From Rhodoferax sp. (GTDB taxonomy: Bacteria > Pseudomonadota > Gammaproteobacteria > Burkholderiales > Burkholderiaceae_C): a stretch of 34,584 bases of DNA. This document shows, piece after piece, positions 16,066 through 25,319 of this stretch. Numbering within the stretch: the stretch's first letter is position 1; every line of letters starts with the position of its first letter. The position numbers and the translations under genes were made by a program. A model generated the notes under the pieces. That model saw nothing but the letters and a program-made list of their open reading frames with translations, did no database searches and was not told the DNA's origin. The stretch spans positions 1 through 34,584 of the forward strand of contig NZ_JAQTWL010000021.1 in the NCBI RefSeq assembly GCF_028689295.1, given 5' to 3'.

Positions 16066-16098
16066 AAACTCACGCTGCGTTTTGACGGCAAGCCGCGC
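16065..16098 (+). repeat. Echo of the rlhA 3' coding end
   Basis: This 34-bp stretch matches rlhA 14216-14249 at 29 positions, in the same direction, starting AAAACTCAC. In the matching frame it reads KLTLRFDGKPR against KLTLRFDCKPC in RlhA. It lies directly after the cyclase stop, suggesting a relic of a second rlhA 3' end that bounds the two-gene unit. Confidence 0.65.
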
Positions 16099-16120
16099 AA
16101 GGCGTTCCAATCGCCTTTTT
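16099..16120 (+). terminator. Probable rho-independent terminator after the cyclase gene
   Basis: AGGCG (16100-16104) and CGCCT (16112-16116) form a 5-bp stem with a 7-base loop, followed by a run of five T including the last stem base. The stem is short, so strength is uncertain. It lies in the gap before the convergent malonyl-CoA decarboxylase stop. Confidence 0.55.
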
Positions 16121-16133
16121 CCAGCAACGACCC

Positions 16134-17633
16134 TCACAGCCTGAGGGCACGCACCCGGCTTGAAACCGCCATCTTGCCGCTGGCAAACTGGGCGCGATAG
16201 GTATCCAGACGTTTCAGGTCATACTGGTAATTGACCATCATGCCGTAGGACTGTTTGAGCCCTTTGGCTGAAAAATCGGCGCCCCAGTTGATCTGCTCGA
16301 CACGCGCCCCGTTGCCCAGGTGAAAGCGCGTCACGGGGTCCACCGGTTTGCCGTCCTGCAGGGCGTCTGCCAGATAAAACGCGGCACAACGCATCAACCA
16401 TTGACGCAACGGCGATTTGTCATCGAGCGACTGCGCAGCATCGGCCGCAGCCAGCATTTTTTTTGCATCAAGCGCTGGACCACCCAGGACGAGCTCCAGC
16501 GCTGCCCGCGCCTTGTCGTCAAGCTTGGCCACTGTCTCGTCGAGATGACGTGTCAACCATGTGCGGAAACCCGGGATCGGTGACAGTGTGGCAAATACCT
16601 TGAGTTGTGAAAATTCCTGTTTGAGCGTTTCCACCACCTGTTTGATGAGCGAATCGCCAAAGCTCACGCCATGCAAGCCGCGTTGGGTATTGCTGATGGA
16701 ATAGAAGATGGCGTGCGATGCCTTTTTGATATTGACCGCCGCGGCTGATTCATCGAGCAACGGCGCGATCTTGTCGGGCAGCGCATCCAACAACGCAACT
16801 TCAACAAAAATCAGTGGTTCATTGGGCAACCGGGGGTGGAAAAAACCGTAACAACGCCGGTCGGAGTCAAGCCGGTTTTTCAGATCACCCCAACCGCGGA
16901 TGTCATGCACCGCCTCATACTGGATCAGCTTCTCAAGCATCGACGCCGGTGAATGCCAGCTGATTGAGCGCAGCTCCAGAAAAGCGACATCAAACCAGGT
17001 TGAAAACAGGCCTTCGAGTTCACCATCCAGCGCCAGCAGACGCTTGTCTGATTTGGCCTGCGCCAACAGCTGCGCACGCATGTCGACCAAAAAACGCACC
17101 CCATTTTCGAAGGCAGCAAAGCGCTGCAGCAAGCGCGCGCGCGGCGACACCAGCGCCAGCCGCAGGGCCATCTCGGCCCGCCCCTCGTCGGCCGTATTGA
17201 GCGCCAACTCATACTGCTGGCGAGCCTGCAAAACCAGCTGCGGGTCGGGCGCGAACTGCTCACTCATCAAAAACCAGCAATCACGTCGCTGCTCTGGTTT
17301 GGCCTGGCAATACCAGTCTGCAAACTGGCTGGCACGACGACCACCTTCGACCTCGCTGACCTGGCTGTCGACGATCGAGCGCAGTTGTTCCAGAATGCCG
17401 CGCAACTGGCGTGGCGACATCATTTCGTCACCGCGACGCAAGCTGCCCTTGAGCCGCTCACGGGTCGAGCGCACACGCGCCGGCACCGGTTCATCTGGCA
17501 CCTTGGCGGCTTCAGACACTCTGGCCAAGGGCGCCCGCCCGGCAGTTGCCAGCGCGAACTTTTTCAGGGAATCCGCTGACGGTAACCAGTGGGATACGTT
17601 GCGACTGATCCATTCAGCGGAATTCATGACCAT
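16134..17633 (-). CDS. Malonyl-CoA decarboxylase
   Basis: The 499-aa enzyme converts malonyl-CoA to acetyl-CoA and CO2. The N-terminal helical domain is followed by a GNAT-fold catalytic domain with ISWHSPASMLEKLIQYEAVH, FFHPRLPNEPLIFVEVAL, FYSISNTQRGLHGVSFGDSLIKQVVE, LSPIPGF and the C-terminal FHLGNGARVEQINWGADFSAKGL. Length and motifs fit the family. A second ATG lies two codons in. No malonyl-CoA synthetase (MatB) or malonate transporter lies nearby, so it may tune malonyl-CoA levels rather than serve malonate use. It follows the GNAT gene by 84 bp on the same strand. Confidence 0.95.
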   Translation of the reverse strand: MVMNSAEWISRNVSHWLPSADSLKKFALATAGRAPLARVSEAAKVPDEPVPARVRSTRERLKGSLRRGDEMMSPRQLRGILEQLRSIVDSQVSEVEGGRRASQFADWYCQAKPEQRRDCWFLMSEQFAPDPQLVLQARQQYELALNTADEGRAEMALRLALVSPRARLLQRFAAFENGVRFLVDMRAQLLAQAKSDKRLLALDGELEGLFSTWFDVAFLELRSISWHSPASMLEKLIQYEAVHDIRGWGDLKNRLDSDRRCYGFFHPRLPNEPLIFVEVALLDALPDKIAPLLDESAAAVNIKKASHAIFYSISNTQRGLHGVSFGDSLIKQVVETLKQEFSQLKVFATLSPIPGFRTWLTRHLDETVAKLDDKARAALELVLGGPALDAKKMLAAADAAQSLDDKSPLRQWLMRCAAFYLADALQDGKPVDPVTRFHLGNGARVEQINWGADFSAKGLKQSYGMMVNYQYDLKRLDTYRAQFASGKMAVSSRVRALRL

Positions 17634-17717
17634 CTCCAGATTGGGTTACGACCGATTGCGAAAGTTTTTAACCCAGGCGCCGCTGCTTGTCCAGCGTTCC
17701 CGCATCAATTGTGTTTT

Positions 17718-18167
17718 TCACCACGGTGGCAACGCCGCCTGAATGTTTTGACCGATTCGTTTGCCCATGCTGACCCGCGGCTCGATCACAAAACCCAGCG
17801 ACTCGTAAAACGCTGCCACGCGCTCGTTGCCACCCCGGATCTGGAGATTGATCTTCAAACAGCCCCGTCGGATCAACGCGTTTTCCGCATGACGCACCAG
17901 CGCGCCACCCAGACCCTGTTTACGCTGCGCCGGATGCACCGCGACCGAATAGAGCCAGCCACGGTGTCCGTCATAACCCGCCATGATCGTCCCGGCAACC
18001 GCCCCCTCGGCCATAGCGACAAAAAACAAGCCGTCATCCATTGCCAGTTTTTTGTCAATGACCAAGTCTGGTGCGTTGTGGGCATCTTCATAGCCGAACG
18101 CCACTTGCCACAAGGCCATCACCTGGGCCCGGTGAATGGCATCAGAGTACTCGATGATGGGACACAT
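17718..18167 (-). CDS. GNAT family N-acetyltransferase, YpeA-like
   Basis: The 149-aa product is read from ATG 18167, giving MCPIIEYSDAIHRAQVMALW as in YpeA relatives. It shows the GNAT core: GTIMAGYDGHRGWLYSVAVHP, the acetyl-CoA loop QRKQGLGGALVRHAE (the Q/RxxGxG/A motif) and NLQIRGGNERVAAFYESLGF. The substrate is unknown. The start is only 10 bp past the purL stop, so it is probably co-transcribed with purL. Confidence 0.88.
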   Translation of the reverse strand: MCPIIEYSDAIHRAQVMALWQVAFGYEDAHNAPDLVIDKKLAMDDGLFFVAMAEGAVAGTIMAGYDGHRGWLYSVAVHPAQRKQGLGGALVRHAENALIRRGCLKINLQIRGGNERVAAFYESLGFVIEPRVSMGKRIGQNIQAALPPW

Positions 18168-18177
18168 AGGCCTGCTA

Positions 18178-21100
18178 TCACCCCACCCACTTGCGCGCAT
18201 TGCGCCACAGCTGCATCCACGGGCTGAAGTCGTCTGGATCGAGAGAAGTCCAGCTCATCTGGATGTTGCGGAACACGCGCTCGGGGTGCGGCATCATGGC
18301 GGTAAAGCGGCCGTCCGCCGTGGTCACGGCCGTCAGGCCGCCCGGACTGCCGTTCGGGTTGAACGGGTAGGCCTCTGTGGCCACGCCATGGTTGTCGGTG
18401 AAGCGCATGGCCGCTATTGTTTTTGCGGCGTTGCCGCGGTGCCTGAAGTTGGCATAACCCTCACCGTGCGCAACCGCAATCGGCAGATGGCTGCCGGCCA
18501 TTCCCTTGAAGAATAACGACGGCGAATCCAGCACTTCGACCATGCTCAGGCGCGCCTCAAAACGCTCACTCTGGTTGGTGGTGAAACGCGGCCAGTCCTG
18601 CGCGCCGGGAATGATGTCGGCCAGCTCGGCAAACATCTGACAGCCGTTGCACACGCCCAGGCCGAAGGTGTCCAGGCGCGCAAAAAAGGCCTTGAACTGG
18701 TCGGCCAGAACCGGGTTGAAGGTGATCGAGCGCGCCCAGCCGATGCCGGCACCGAGCGTGTCGCCGTAACTGAAACCACCGCAAGCCACCACACCCTTGA
18801 AGTCGGCCAGATTGGCGCGGCCACTCTGCAGGTCGGTCATGTGCACATCAAAAGCTTCAAAACCCGCTTCGGTAAAGGCGTAGGCCATTTCCACATGCGA
18901 GTTGACACCCTGCTCGCGCAGCACCGCCACCTTGGGGCGCGACAGCATGAGGGTCGGACCGTCATTGCGAGGCGCGTCAGCGCCGTGGCAATCCATGGCT
19001 TCAGGGGCCATGGATGGCCGCGCTTCGCTCGCAATGACGAGCTTGACATGCAGCCCCGGGTCGGACGGCTCACCCGCCGCGGCGTGCTCGGCATCAGCGC
19101 AGGCCGGGTTGTCGCGTTGCCGGCAAATCTTCCAGCTGGTGGCATCCCAGACCTGGTGCAGGTCAGCCAGTTTGGCGCTGAAAATGGACTTGGCATCGCG
19201 CCACACCTGCACCTCGCCAATGCCCATCGTAATGGTCGAACCGGCCGGGCGGGTCTTGCCCACCACATGGCTGTGCTGGCTCAGTTGGTGATCGCGCAGC
19301 ACCTGCATGACCGCGTTCCTGTCGGCCGTGTGCACCTGCAGCAGCACGCCCAGCTCTTCGCTGAACAGCGCCTTGAGCGTGAGTTCATCGCGGCGGCCGC
19401 TGACCTGGCTGGCCCAGTTTTTGGCGTCGCCCCAGTCCATGCGGCTGTCGGAAATGCCGTCGCCCTCGGTCACCAGCATATCAACATTGAGCGCCACCCC
19501 CACATGGCCAGCAAAAGCCATCTCGCAGGCGGCGGCGAACAGGCCGCCGTCGCTGCGGTCGTGGTAGGCCAGAATCTGGCCCTGCGCGCGCAGGGCGTTG
19601 ACCGCCTTGACCAGGTTCACCAGATCCTGCGGGTCGTCCAGGTCGGGCACTTCGTCGCCCATCTGGCCCAGGGTTTGCGCCAGGATGCTGCCGCCCATGC
19701 GGTTCTTGCCGTGTCCCAAATCAACCAGGATCAGCGTGCTGTCTTCAGTGGCGTCGAGTTGCGGTGTCAGGGTGCCGCGCACATCGGCCAGCGTGGCAAA
19801 AGCGGACACGATCAGCGACACCGGCGAGGTCACTTTTTTGGCGTTACCGGCTTCGTCTTTCCACTGCGTGCGCATGGAGAGCGAATCCTTGCCCACCGGG
19901 ATCGAAATGCCCAGCGCCGGGCACAGTTCCAGGCCTACCGCCTTGACCGTCTCGTACAAAGCAGCATCCTCGCCGGGTTCGCCGCAAGCCGCCATCCAGT
20001 TGGCGGAGAGCTTGACGCGGTCCAGTGCCATGGGCGCGGCCAGCAGGTTGGTGATGGCCTCGGCCACCGCCATGCGGCCGCTGGCGGGCGCATTCACCGT
20101 GGCCAGCGGCGTGCGCTCGCCGATAGCCATGGCCTCACCCGCAAAACCCTTGAAGTCGGCCAGGGTGACGGCGCAGTCTGCCACCGGCACCTGCCAGGGA
20201 CCCACCATCTGGTCACGGTGTGTGAGGCCACCCACGGTACGGTCGCCAATGGTGACCAGAAAGCGCTTGGACGACACCGTGGGGTGCGCCAGCACGTCGA
20301 TGGCGACCTGTTGCAGCGCGACATCGGTCAGGTTGACGGGGGCAAACTTGCGCAGCACCGTCTTGACATCGCGCTGCATTTTTGGCGGCTTGCCGAGCAA
20401 CACGTTCATCGGCATATTGACAGGCAGGTCTGACTCGGCCTGGACCGTTTTGGCTGTGTCCAGATCGACATCGCCCACCACCAATTGGCGCGCCTCGGTA
20501 GCCACGCCGACCACGGCAAACGGGCAGCGCTCGCGCTCGCACAGGGCTTTGAACAGTTCGAGTGACTCGGGCGCGATGGCCAGCACGTAGCGCTCCTGGC
20601 TTTCGTTGGACCAGATTTCCTTGGGCGCCAGGCCCGATTCTTCGAGCGGCACCGCGCGCAAGTCGAACAAGGCGCCGCGCCCGGCATCGTTGGTCAGTTC
20701 GGGGAAGGCGTTGGAGAGGCCGCCGGCGCCGACGTCGTGGATCGCCAGGATCGGGTTGACCTCGGTCATCAGCCAGCACTGGTTAATCACTTCCTGAGCG
20801 CGCCGCTCGATCTCCGGGTTGCCGCGTTGCACCGAGTCGAAGTCAAGGTGCGCGGCGTTGTCGCCGGTGGTCATGGAGCTGGCCGCGCCGCCGCCCATGC
20901 CGATGCGCATGCCCGGGCCGCCCAGTTGGATCAGCAGCGTGCCCGCCGGAAACTGAATTTTGTGCGTTTGCGTGGCATCGATCACGCCCAAACCGCCGGC
21001 CAGCATGATCGGCTTGTGGTAGCCGCGCTGCTCGGTGTGCGCCTGTGCCTTTCCAGCCGCATCTTTGACCGTGTAATTCAGGCTTTGCTCGTATTCGCGA

Positions 21101-22392
21101 AAGTAGCCGAGCAGATTGGGTCGGCCAAATTCGTTGTTGAACGCCGCACCACCCAGCGGCCCCTCGATCATGATCTGCAGCGGGCTGGCAATGTGCGCTG
21201 GCTTGCCGTAATTGCCGCCGTTAGCCGTCATCGCGAGCGCAGCGTGGCGATCCATGCCCTCTTCTTGCGTGGATTGCCGCGTCGCGTCGCTCCTCGCAAT
21301 GACGGGTCTGGAATTAATTGGAATCTGACCCCAATTAATTTTGGACACAGTGAAGCCGGTCAGGCCGGCTTTGGGCTTGGAGCCGCGGCCGGTGGCGCCT
21401 TCATCGCGAATCTCGCCGCCGGCACCGGTGGCGGCGCCGGGGAAAGGAGATATGGCGGTGGGGTGGTTGTGGGTTTCCACCTTCATCAGAATGTGCTGGG
21501 TGGCGCTTTGTTTGCCATAGCTCACCAGACCGGCCACGGCGGCGGACGGCGCGCTGAAGCGCTCCACCACGCTGCCCGCCATCACCGAGGCGTTGTCGGA
21601 GTAGGCCACCAGCATGTGCTGCGGGTTGGTCTGATGGGTGTGGCGAATCATGCCGAACAGGCTGTGCGGCTGGGCCACGCCGTCGATGGTGAACTCGGCG
21701 TTAAAAATCTTGTGGCGGCAATGCTCGCTGTTGGCCTGGGCGAACATCATCAGTTCCACATCAGTGGGGTTGCGCTGCAGTTGGGTAAAGGCCTGCACCA
21801 GGTAATCCATCTCGTCGTCGGCCAGCGCGAGGCCGAACTCGGTGTTGGCGGCCAGCAGCGCGGGTTTGCCACCGGCCAGCACATCGACATGGGCCATCGG
21901 TGCGGCGGGCAGGCTGGCAAACAGGTTGAAGGCGGTCGTGCGGTCGAACATGACGCTTTCGGTCATGCGGTCGTGCAGCAAACCGGCCACCTGGGCCAGT
22001 TGCGCCTGGGTCAGAGCAGGCTTGCCCAACAGGCCGTTTTTGAGGCTGAGGCGGTATTCCACGATGCGCTCGACCCGGTGCACCGCCAGGCCGCAGTTGT
22101 GCGCAATGTCGGTGGCCTTGGAGGCCCAGGGCGACACCGTGCCAAAGCGCGGCGTGACCACGATCAGCGCGCCATCGAGCGACCCGGCGTAGGGCTCGCC
22201 GTAGTTCAGCAGCGCGGCCAACTGGTCCTTGAGCGACGCCGACGGGGCTTCGCTCGATGCCACCAGATGCACGTAGCGCGCGGCGATGCCATTGATCTTG
22301 TCGTGCCCGGCTTGCAGGCCCGGCAGAAGTTGTTGAACACGGAAATCGCCAAGGGCGCTACCGCCCTCGATGGAAGTGATGTGCAGAGTCAA
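18178..22392 (-). CDS. purL: Phosphoribosylformylglycinamidine synthase (large single-chain PurL) with two in-frame repeat insertions
   Basis: Fourth step of purine synthesis: FGAR + glutamine + ATP to FGAM. TTG 22392 is chosen because it gives the family start [14 protein letters not shown] 22452 is possible. The product is 1404 aa against roughly 1340 in relatives as I recall them. Order: N-terminal domain, linker with [15 protein letters not shown], synthase core ([45 protein letters not shown]) and class I glutaminase domain with nucleophile in GVCNGCQM and PHPERVFRN. The surplus is explained by two 81-bp palindromic elements at about residues 363-389 and 1118-1145 plus an AT-rich palindrome. 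Both sit in linkers and keep the frame, so the enzyme is probably active. Confidence 0.96.
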   Translation of the reverse strand: MTLHITSIEGGSALGDFRVQQLLPGLQAGHDKINGIAARYVHLVASSEAPSASLKDQLAALLNYGEPYAGSLDGALIVVTPRFGTVSPWASKATDIAHNCGLAVHRVERIVEYRLSLKNGLLGKPALTQAQLAQVAGLLHDRMTESVMFDRTTAFNLFASLPAAPMAHVDVLAGGKPALLAANTEFGLALADDEMDYLVQAFTQLQRNPTDVELMMFAQANSEHCRHKIFNAEFTIDGVAQPHSLFGMIRHTHQTNPQHMLVAYSDNASVMAGSVVERFSAPSAAVAGLVSYGKQSATQHILMKVETHNHPTAISPFPGAATGAGGEIRDEGATGRGSKPKAGLTGFTVSKINWGQIPINSRPVIARSDATRQSTQEEGMDRHAALAMTANGGNYGKPAHIASPLQIMIEGPLGGAAFNNEFGRPNLLGYFREYEQSLNYTVKDAAGKAQAHTEQRGYHKPIMLAGGLGVIDATQTHKIQFPAGTLLIQLGGPGMRIGMGGGAASSMTTGDNAAHLDFDSVQRGNPEIERRAQEVINQCWLMTEVNPILAIHDVGAGGLSNAFPELTNDAGRGALFDLRAVPLEESGLAPKEIWSNESQERYVLAIAPESLELFKALCERERCPFAVVGVATEARQLVVGDVDLDTAKTVQAESDLPVNMPMNVLLGKPPKMQRDVKTVLRKFAPVNLTDVALQQVAIDVLAHPTVSSKRFLVTIGDRTVGGLTHRDQMVGPWQVPVADCAVTLADFKGFAGEAMAIGERTPLATVNAPASGRMAVAEAITNLLAAPMALDRVKLSANWMAACGEPGEDAALYETVKAVGLELCPALGISIPVGKDSLSMRTQWKDEAGNAKKVTSPVSLIVSAFATLADVRGTLTPQLDATEDSTLILVDLGHGKNRMGGSILAQTLGQMGDEVPDLDDPQDLVNLVKAVNALRAQGQILAYHDRSDGGLFAAACEMAFAGHVGVALNVDMLVTEGDGISDSRMDWGDAKNWASQVSGRRDELTLKALFSEELGVLLQVHTADRNAVMQVLRDHQLSQHSHVVGKTRPAGSTITMGIGEVQVWRDAKSIFSAKLADLHQVWDATSWKICRQRDNPACADAEHAAAGEPSDPGLHVKLVIASEARPSMAPEAMDCHGADAPRNDGPTLMLSRPKVAVLREQGVNSHVEMAYAFTEAGFEAFDVHMTDLQSGRANLADFKGVVACGGFSYGDTLGAGIGWARSITFNPVLADQFKAFFARLDTFGLGVCNGCQMFAELADIIPGAQDWPRFTTNQSERFEARLSMVEVLDSPSLFFKGMAGSHLPIAVAHGEGYANFRHRGNAAKTIAAMRFTDNHGVATEAYPFNPNGSPGGLTAVTTADGRFTAMMPHPERVFRNIQMSWTSLDPDDFSPWMQLWRNARKWVG
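18959..19039. repeat. Palindromic repeat element B, in frame inside purL
   Basis: CGTCATTGCGAG (18960-18971) and CTCGCAATGACG (19028-19039) form a perfect 12-bp inverted repeat. Inside, TGGCAATCCATGG and CCATGGATGGCC form a second inverted pair. The unit is 81 bp, 27 codons, and adds [19 protein letters not shown] and following residues to the linker between the synthase and glutaminase domains. It resembles the widespread CGTCATTGCGAG-type palindromes, the same sort as those known inside Rickettsia genes. Confidence 0.85.
21225..21305. repeat. Palindromic repeat element A, in frame inside purL
   Basis: CCGTCATCGCGAG (21225-21237) and CTCGCAATGACGG (21293-21305) are inverted repeats with one mismatch, and TGGCGATCCATG pairs with GTGGATTGCC inside. 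The unit is 81 bp, the same length as element B, and is read in the same frame ([11 protein letters not shown], then [11 protein letters not shown]). It replaces the short linker after [10 protein letters not shown]. Confidence 0.85.
21312..21340. repeat. AT-rich palindrome next to repeat element A
   Basis: AATTAATTGG (21312-21321) and CCAATTAATT (21331-21340) are a perfect 10-bp inverted repeat with a 9-base loop. The AT content is far from the surrounding purL sequence. It is read as [10 protein letters not shown] on the coding strand, with the core GGGGTCAGATTCC, which I recall as a common intergenic repeat in Betaproteobacteria. Confidence 0.7.
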
Positions 22393-22481
22393 TTGGAGGG
22401 CCCCAAAGCGAGAGACTAACGGGAAAAATGCGTGAAAACCGGCAGCTGCCACGCAAAAAGTAGCTGGATTTTAACTGCCGC

Positions 22482-23696
22482 TCAGACGCCGCGATACAGC
22501 CAGGGCAGGTCCAACAGACCCTCTCCCAACACTTTCATGGCCACATTGCGCCCCAAGCCCATCAGCCCGCCGGCATGAAAAATGGCGCCGTTGCGGATGG
22601 CGCGCGCCTGCACCCGGGCGTTGCGCTGCCAGCGCTGCAGGGCGTAGCGTTGCAACAGGCTGGGCACCCGATCGCCCGGATCGGAAGAGCCATTGGCAGT
22701 CGCATCCGCAAAAAAGCCACCCCGCTCCAGCATCCGCGCCAGCACCGCGGCGTCTTCGATCGCCATGCCCGCCCCCTGAGCCAGGTACGGCACCATCGGG
22801 TGCGCCGCGTCGCCCAGCAGGGCCACGCGGCCCTGGGCCTGCTCCCGGGCGCTGCGCATGGGTGGGCGAATGCTCAAGGCCCACAAGCGCCAGCCCGGCA
22901 CCGCCAGGATCAGATCATGGAGCGGCTTGCAGGTGGCGTTCAGGCGCTTTTGCAGTTCGGCCGCGTTGCCGCTGTGATCCCAGCACGACATGTCGCCCTG
23001 CACCTTGCCATGCACGATGGCCACCACATTAAGCCATTCGCCGCGGCGCACCGGGTACTGCACCACATGCATCCTCGGACCGAGCCAGGCGGTGACCTGG
23101 GTGGTGCGCAAATGCTCGGGCAGGCGCGCCTGCGAGATCAGCGCCCGGTAGGCCAGATGCCCGGTCGGCTGCGGTGTGCCATCATTGAGCAACTGCTGGC
23201 GAATGCCACTCCAGGCGCCATCCGCGCCCACCAGCAGGTCGCCGCGCACGACCTCGTCGTGGGCCAACTGCAACGCAATATCGGCGTCGGTCTGCTCGAA
23301 ACTGACCACCGAACTGGCCAGGTTCAAAGCCGCCCCGCCCTGCTGTTGCAGCGCCGCCAGCAGCAGCGCGTGCAGGTCGGCCCGGTGGATGGTGTAGTAA
23401 GGCGCGCCGTAGCGCCGGGCGAACGCTTCGCCGAGGCGCAGCACGCCCAATTCAGAGCCGGTGGTGGCGCTGCGCACCTGCAGCCGGTCGGGGCAAGCCA
23501 CCACCTCGTGCAAGGCGTCCTGCAGCCCCCAGCCGTACAAAACCTTCACCACGTTCGGGCCCAGTTGAATGCCTGCGCCAAATTCAGAAAATTCGGCGCT
23601 GCGCTCGAACAGCGCCACCTCGGCGCCCGCGCGGGCACACGCCAAAGCGGCACTCAGGCCGCCAATACCACCCCCGGCGATTAGCACTTTGCGCAT
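22482..23696 (-). CDS. FAD-dependent aromatic-ring monooxygenase (salicylate hydroxylase-like)
   Basis: The 404-aa single-component flavoprotein hydroxylase has FAD-binding GGGIGGLSAALACARAG at the N-terminus, the NAD(P)H/FAD motif LLVGADGAWSGIR and GRVALLGDAAHPMVPYLAQGAGMAIEDAA. The order fits salicylate or 6-hydroxynicotinate monooxygenases, but the substrate is not determined by sequence alone. I start it at ATG 23696, where MRKVLIAGGG matches the family; upstream in-frame ATGs at 23714, 23732 and 23753 would add a non-conserved tail. A TTGACA lies at 23733-23738 on this strand without a clear -10. It is upstream of purL, 89 bp apart. Confidence 0.87.
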   Translation of the reverse strand: MRKVLIAGGGIGGLSAALACARAGAEVALFERSAEFSEFGAGIQLGPNVVKVLYGWGLQDALHEVVACPDRLQVRSATTGSELGVLRLGEAFARRYGAPYYTIHRADLHALLLAALQQQGGAALNLASSVVSFEQTDADIALQLAHDEVVRGDLLVGADGAWSGIRQQLLNDGTPQPTGHLAYRALISQARLPEHLRTTQVTAWLGPRMHVVQYPVRRGEWLNVVAIVHGKVQGDMSCWDHSGNAAELQKRLNATCKPLHDLILAVPGWRLWALSIRPPMRSAREQAQGRVALLGDAAHPMVPYLAQGAGMAIEDAAVLARMLERGGFFADATANGSSDPGDRVPSLLQRYALQRWQRNARVQARAIRNGAIFHAGGLMGLGRNVAMKVLGEGLLDLPWLYRGV

Positions 23697-23833
23697 CTCT
23701 AAAACTCTGTCCATGGTGTGAAGATGCTGCATTGTCAATTCCCAACACTGCACAAGGCTGACAGACTGCGCCAGCGCCGCCGCATAAAGACCCGCGCTAC
23801 CATGCTTTTGAATGCAAGCAAGCGGAGCAGCCC

Positions 23834-24973
23834 ATGCGAAACATGACCCGGTGGATCAAAACGACGTTGCTGGCAAGTTTGGCCAGCCTGGCGCTGGCGG
23901 CGCATGCCCAGACCGTGCGGCCCGAGGTGGTCGCGCAGGGGCTGGAACATCCCTGGGCGCTGGCGTTTTTGCCGCAGGGCCGGTTTCTGGTGACCGAGCG
24001 CCCCGGGCGCCTGCGCGTGATCGAGGCCGACGGCCGCATCAACGCCGCGGTGAGCGGCCTGCCCGATGTGGCCGCGCGCGGCCAGGGCGGTTTGCTCGAT
24101 GTGATGCTGGATGGCGACTTTGCCCGCAATCGCACCCTGTTCTTGTGCTTTTCCGAGCCTGGCGCGGACGGCAACAGCACGGCGCTGGTCCGCGCCAAGC
24201 TGTCCGACGACCGTACCCGGCTTGAGTCGGTGCGGGTGATTTTCAGCGCCAAACCCAAGGTGGCCAGCAGCGCCCATTTTGGCTGCCGCATCGCCGAGAG
24301 CCAGGCTGGTGACCAGCCCGATGGCCTGCTTTTTATGACGCTGGGCGAGCGCTTTGTGCGCAAGGACGACGCGCAAACGCTGAACAACCACCACGGCAAG
24401 ATCATCCGCATCGGCAAGGACGGCCGCGTGCCCGCGGACAACCCGTTTGTCAACACGGCGGGCGCCTTGCCCGAAATCTGGTCCTACGGCCACCGCAATC
24501 CGCAGGGGCTGGCGCTGTCGCCCAAGGGCGTGCTGTGGGCGCATGAGCACGGACCCCAGGGCGGCGATGAGATCAACCTGATCGAGCCCGGGCGCAACTA
24601 CGGCTGGCCGGTGATCACCTATGGCGAAAACTACGGTGGCGGCCCGATTGGGGACGGACTCGGCGCCAAAGCCGGCATGGCGCAGCCGCTTCACTACTGG
24701 GTGCCGTCGATCGCGCCGTCTGGCATGGCGTTTGTGGCCAGCGCCCGCTACGGCCAGGCCTGGGTTGGCGACCTGCTGGTGGGCTCGCTCAAATTTGGCT
24801 ACCTCGACCGCATCGAACTCAACAAGCCCTTCGAGGGCAAGGTGATGCGGGAGCACAAATTGCTGGCCGACCTGGGCGAACGCATCCGCGATGTGCGCCA
24901 GGGGCCCGATGGCCTGCTGTATGTGCTCACCGACAACGCCCGCGGGCGCCTGCTCAGGCTGCAGCCGAAATAG
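23834..24973 (+). CDS. Exported PQQ-dependent sugar (aldose) dehydrogenase
   Basis: The 379-aa product has a signal peptide (about residues 1-25, ending LALAAHAQT) and a six-bladed beta-propeller of the soluble glucose dehydrogenase/YliI type. Seen: EHPWALAFLPQGRFLVTERPGRL, GGLLDVMLDGDF, NNHHGKIIRIG, SYGHRNPQGLAL, HEHGPQGGDEINLIEPGRNYGWP and APSGMAF. It oxidises sugars in the periplasm using PQQ and passes electrons to the respiratory chain; the physiological sugar is unknown. ATG 23834 has CGGAG about 8 bases upstream. No pqq biosynthesis gene lies in the window. Confidence 0.92.
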   Translation: MRNMTRWIKTTLLASLASLALAAHAQTVRPEVVAQGLEHPWALAFLPQGRFLVTERPGRLRVIEADGRINAAVSGLPDVAARGQGGLLDVMLDGDFARNRTLFLCFSEPGADGNSTALVRAKLSDDRTRLESVRVIFSAKPKVASSAHFGCRIAESQAGDQPDGLLFMTLGERFVRKDDAQTLNNHHGKIIRIGKDGRVPADNPFVNTAGALPEIWSYGHRNPQGLALSPKGVLWAHEHGPQGGDEINLIEPGRNYGWPVITYGENYGGGPIGDGLGAKAGMAQPLHYWVPSIAPSGMAFVASARYGQAWVGDLLVGSLKFGYLDRIELNKPFEGKVMREHKLLADLGERIRDVRQGPDGLLYVLTDNARGRLLRLQPK

Positions 24974-24986
24974 GCCGGCAGCAGGA

Positions 24987-25012
24987 CGGCACTTGCGAAT
25001 TCGCAAGTGCCG
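24987..25012. repeat. Perfect 26-bp palindrome
   Basis: CGGCACTTGCGAA (24987-24999) is followed at once by its exact reverse complement TTCGCAAGTGCCG (25000-25012). There is no loop and no T run after it, so it looks more like a protein-binding site than a terminator. It lies 14 bp after the dehydrogenase stop and 84 bp before the next gene. Confidence 0.85.
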
Positions 25013-25095
25013 ACGGCTCGTCATTTCTTAAAGTGACTCCGGGTTTTGCTGCCAAGCCGCGCCCAAAGCAACTCATCCAAATAGGAGACACACAC

Positions 25096-25308
25096 ATGAG
25101 CATGAAAAACATTCGCCAGTTGGCCAAGACCCTTGACGTCGAGCCCGGCAAGCTGTCAAAAACCGAGCTGATCAAAAAAATACAGGTCGCAGAAGGCAAT
25201 TTTGACTGCTACGGCAGCGCCATCCAGGGCGCATGCGACCAGCTCGATTGCACCTGGCGCGACGACTGCCTGGGCGAGTCAAGCAAGCTGGCCGAAGACG
25301 CCCTGTAG
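25096..25308 (+). CDS. Small SAP/Rho N-terminal-domain-like protein with a cysteine cluster
   Basis: The 70-aa protein starts at ATG 25096 after AGGAG spaced 8 bases. Residues about 4-32 (NIRQLAKTLDVEPGKLSKTELIKKIQ) form the helix-extended loop-helix of SAP/Rho-N domains, which bind nucleic acid. Residues 38-58 contain four cysteines (FDCYGSAIQGACDQLDCTWRDDC), a possible metal site or disulfide set. Proteins of this kind occur in many Proteobacteria without known function. A 26-bp palindrome upstream may be its control site. Its stop is 11 bp from the convergent cyclase stop. Confidence 0.85.
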   Translation: MSMKNIRQLAKTLDVEPGKLSKTELIKKIQVAEGNFDCYGSAIQGACDQLDCTWRDDCLGESSKLAEDAL

Positions 25309-25319
25309 TCGCGGCAGCG

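Noticed and set aside
18841..22419. Very long plus-strand open frames (530, 330 and 560 codons) opposite purL
   Set aside because: They are His/Gln/Arg-rich shadows of a high-GC gene with no family resemblance; purL on the other strand has all expected motifs.
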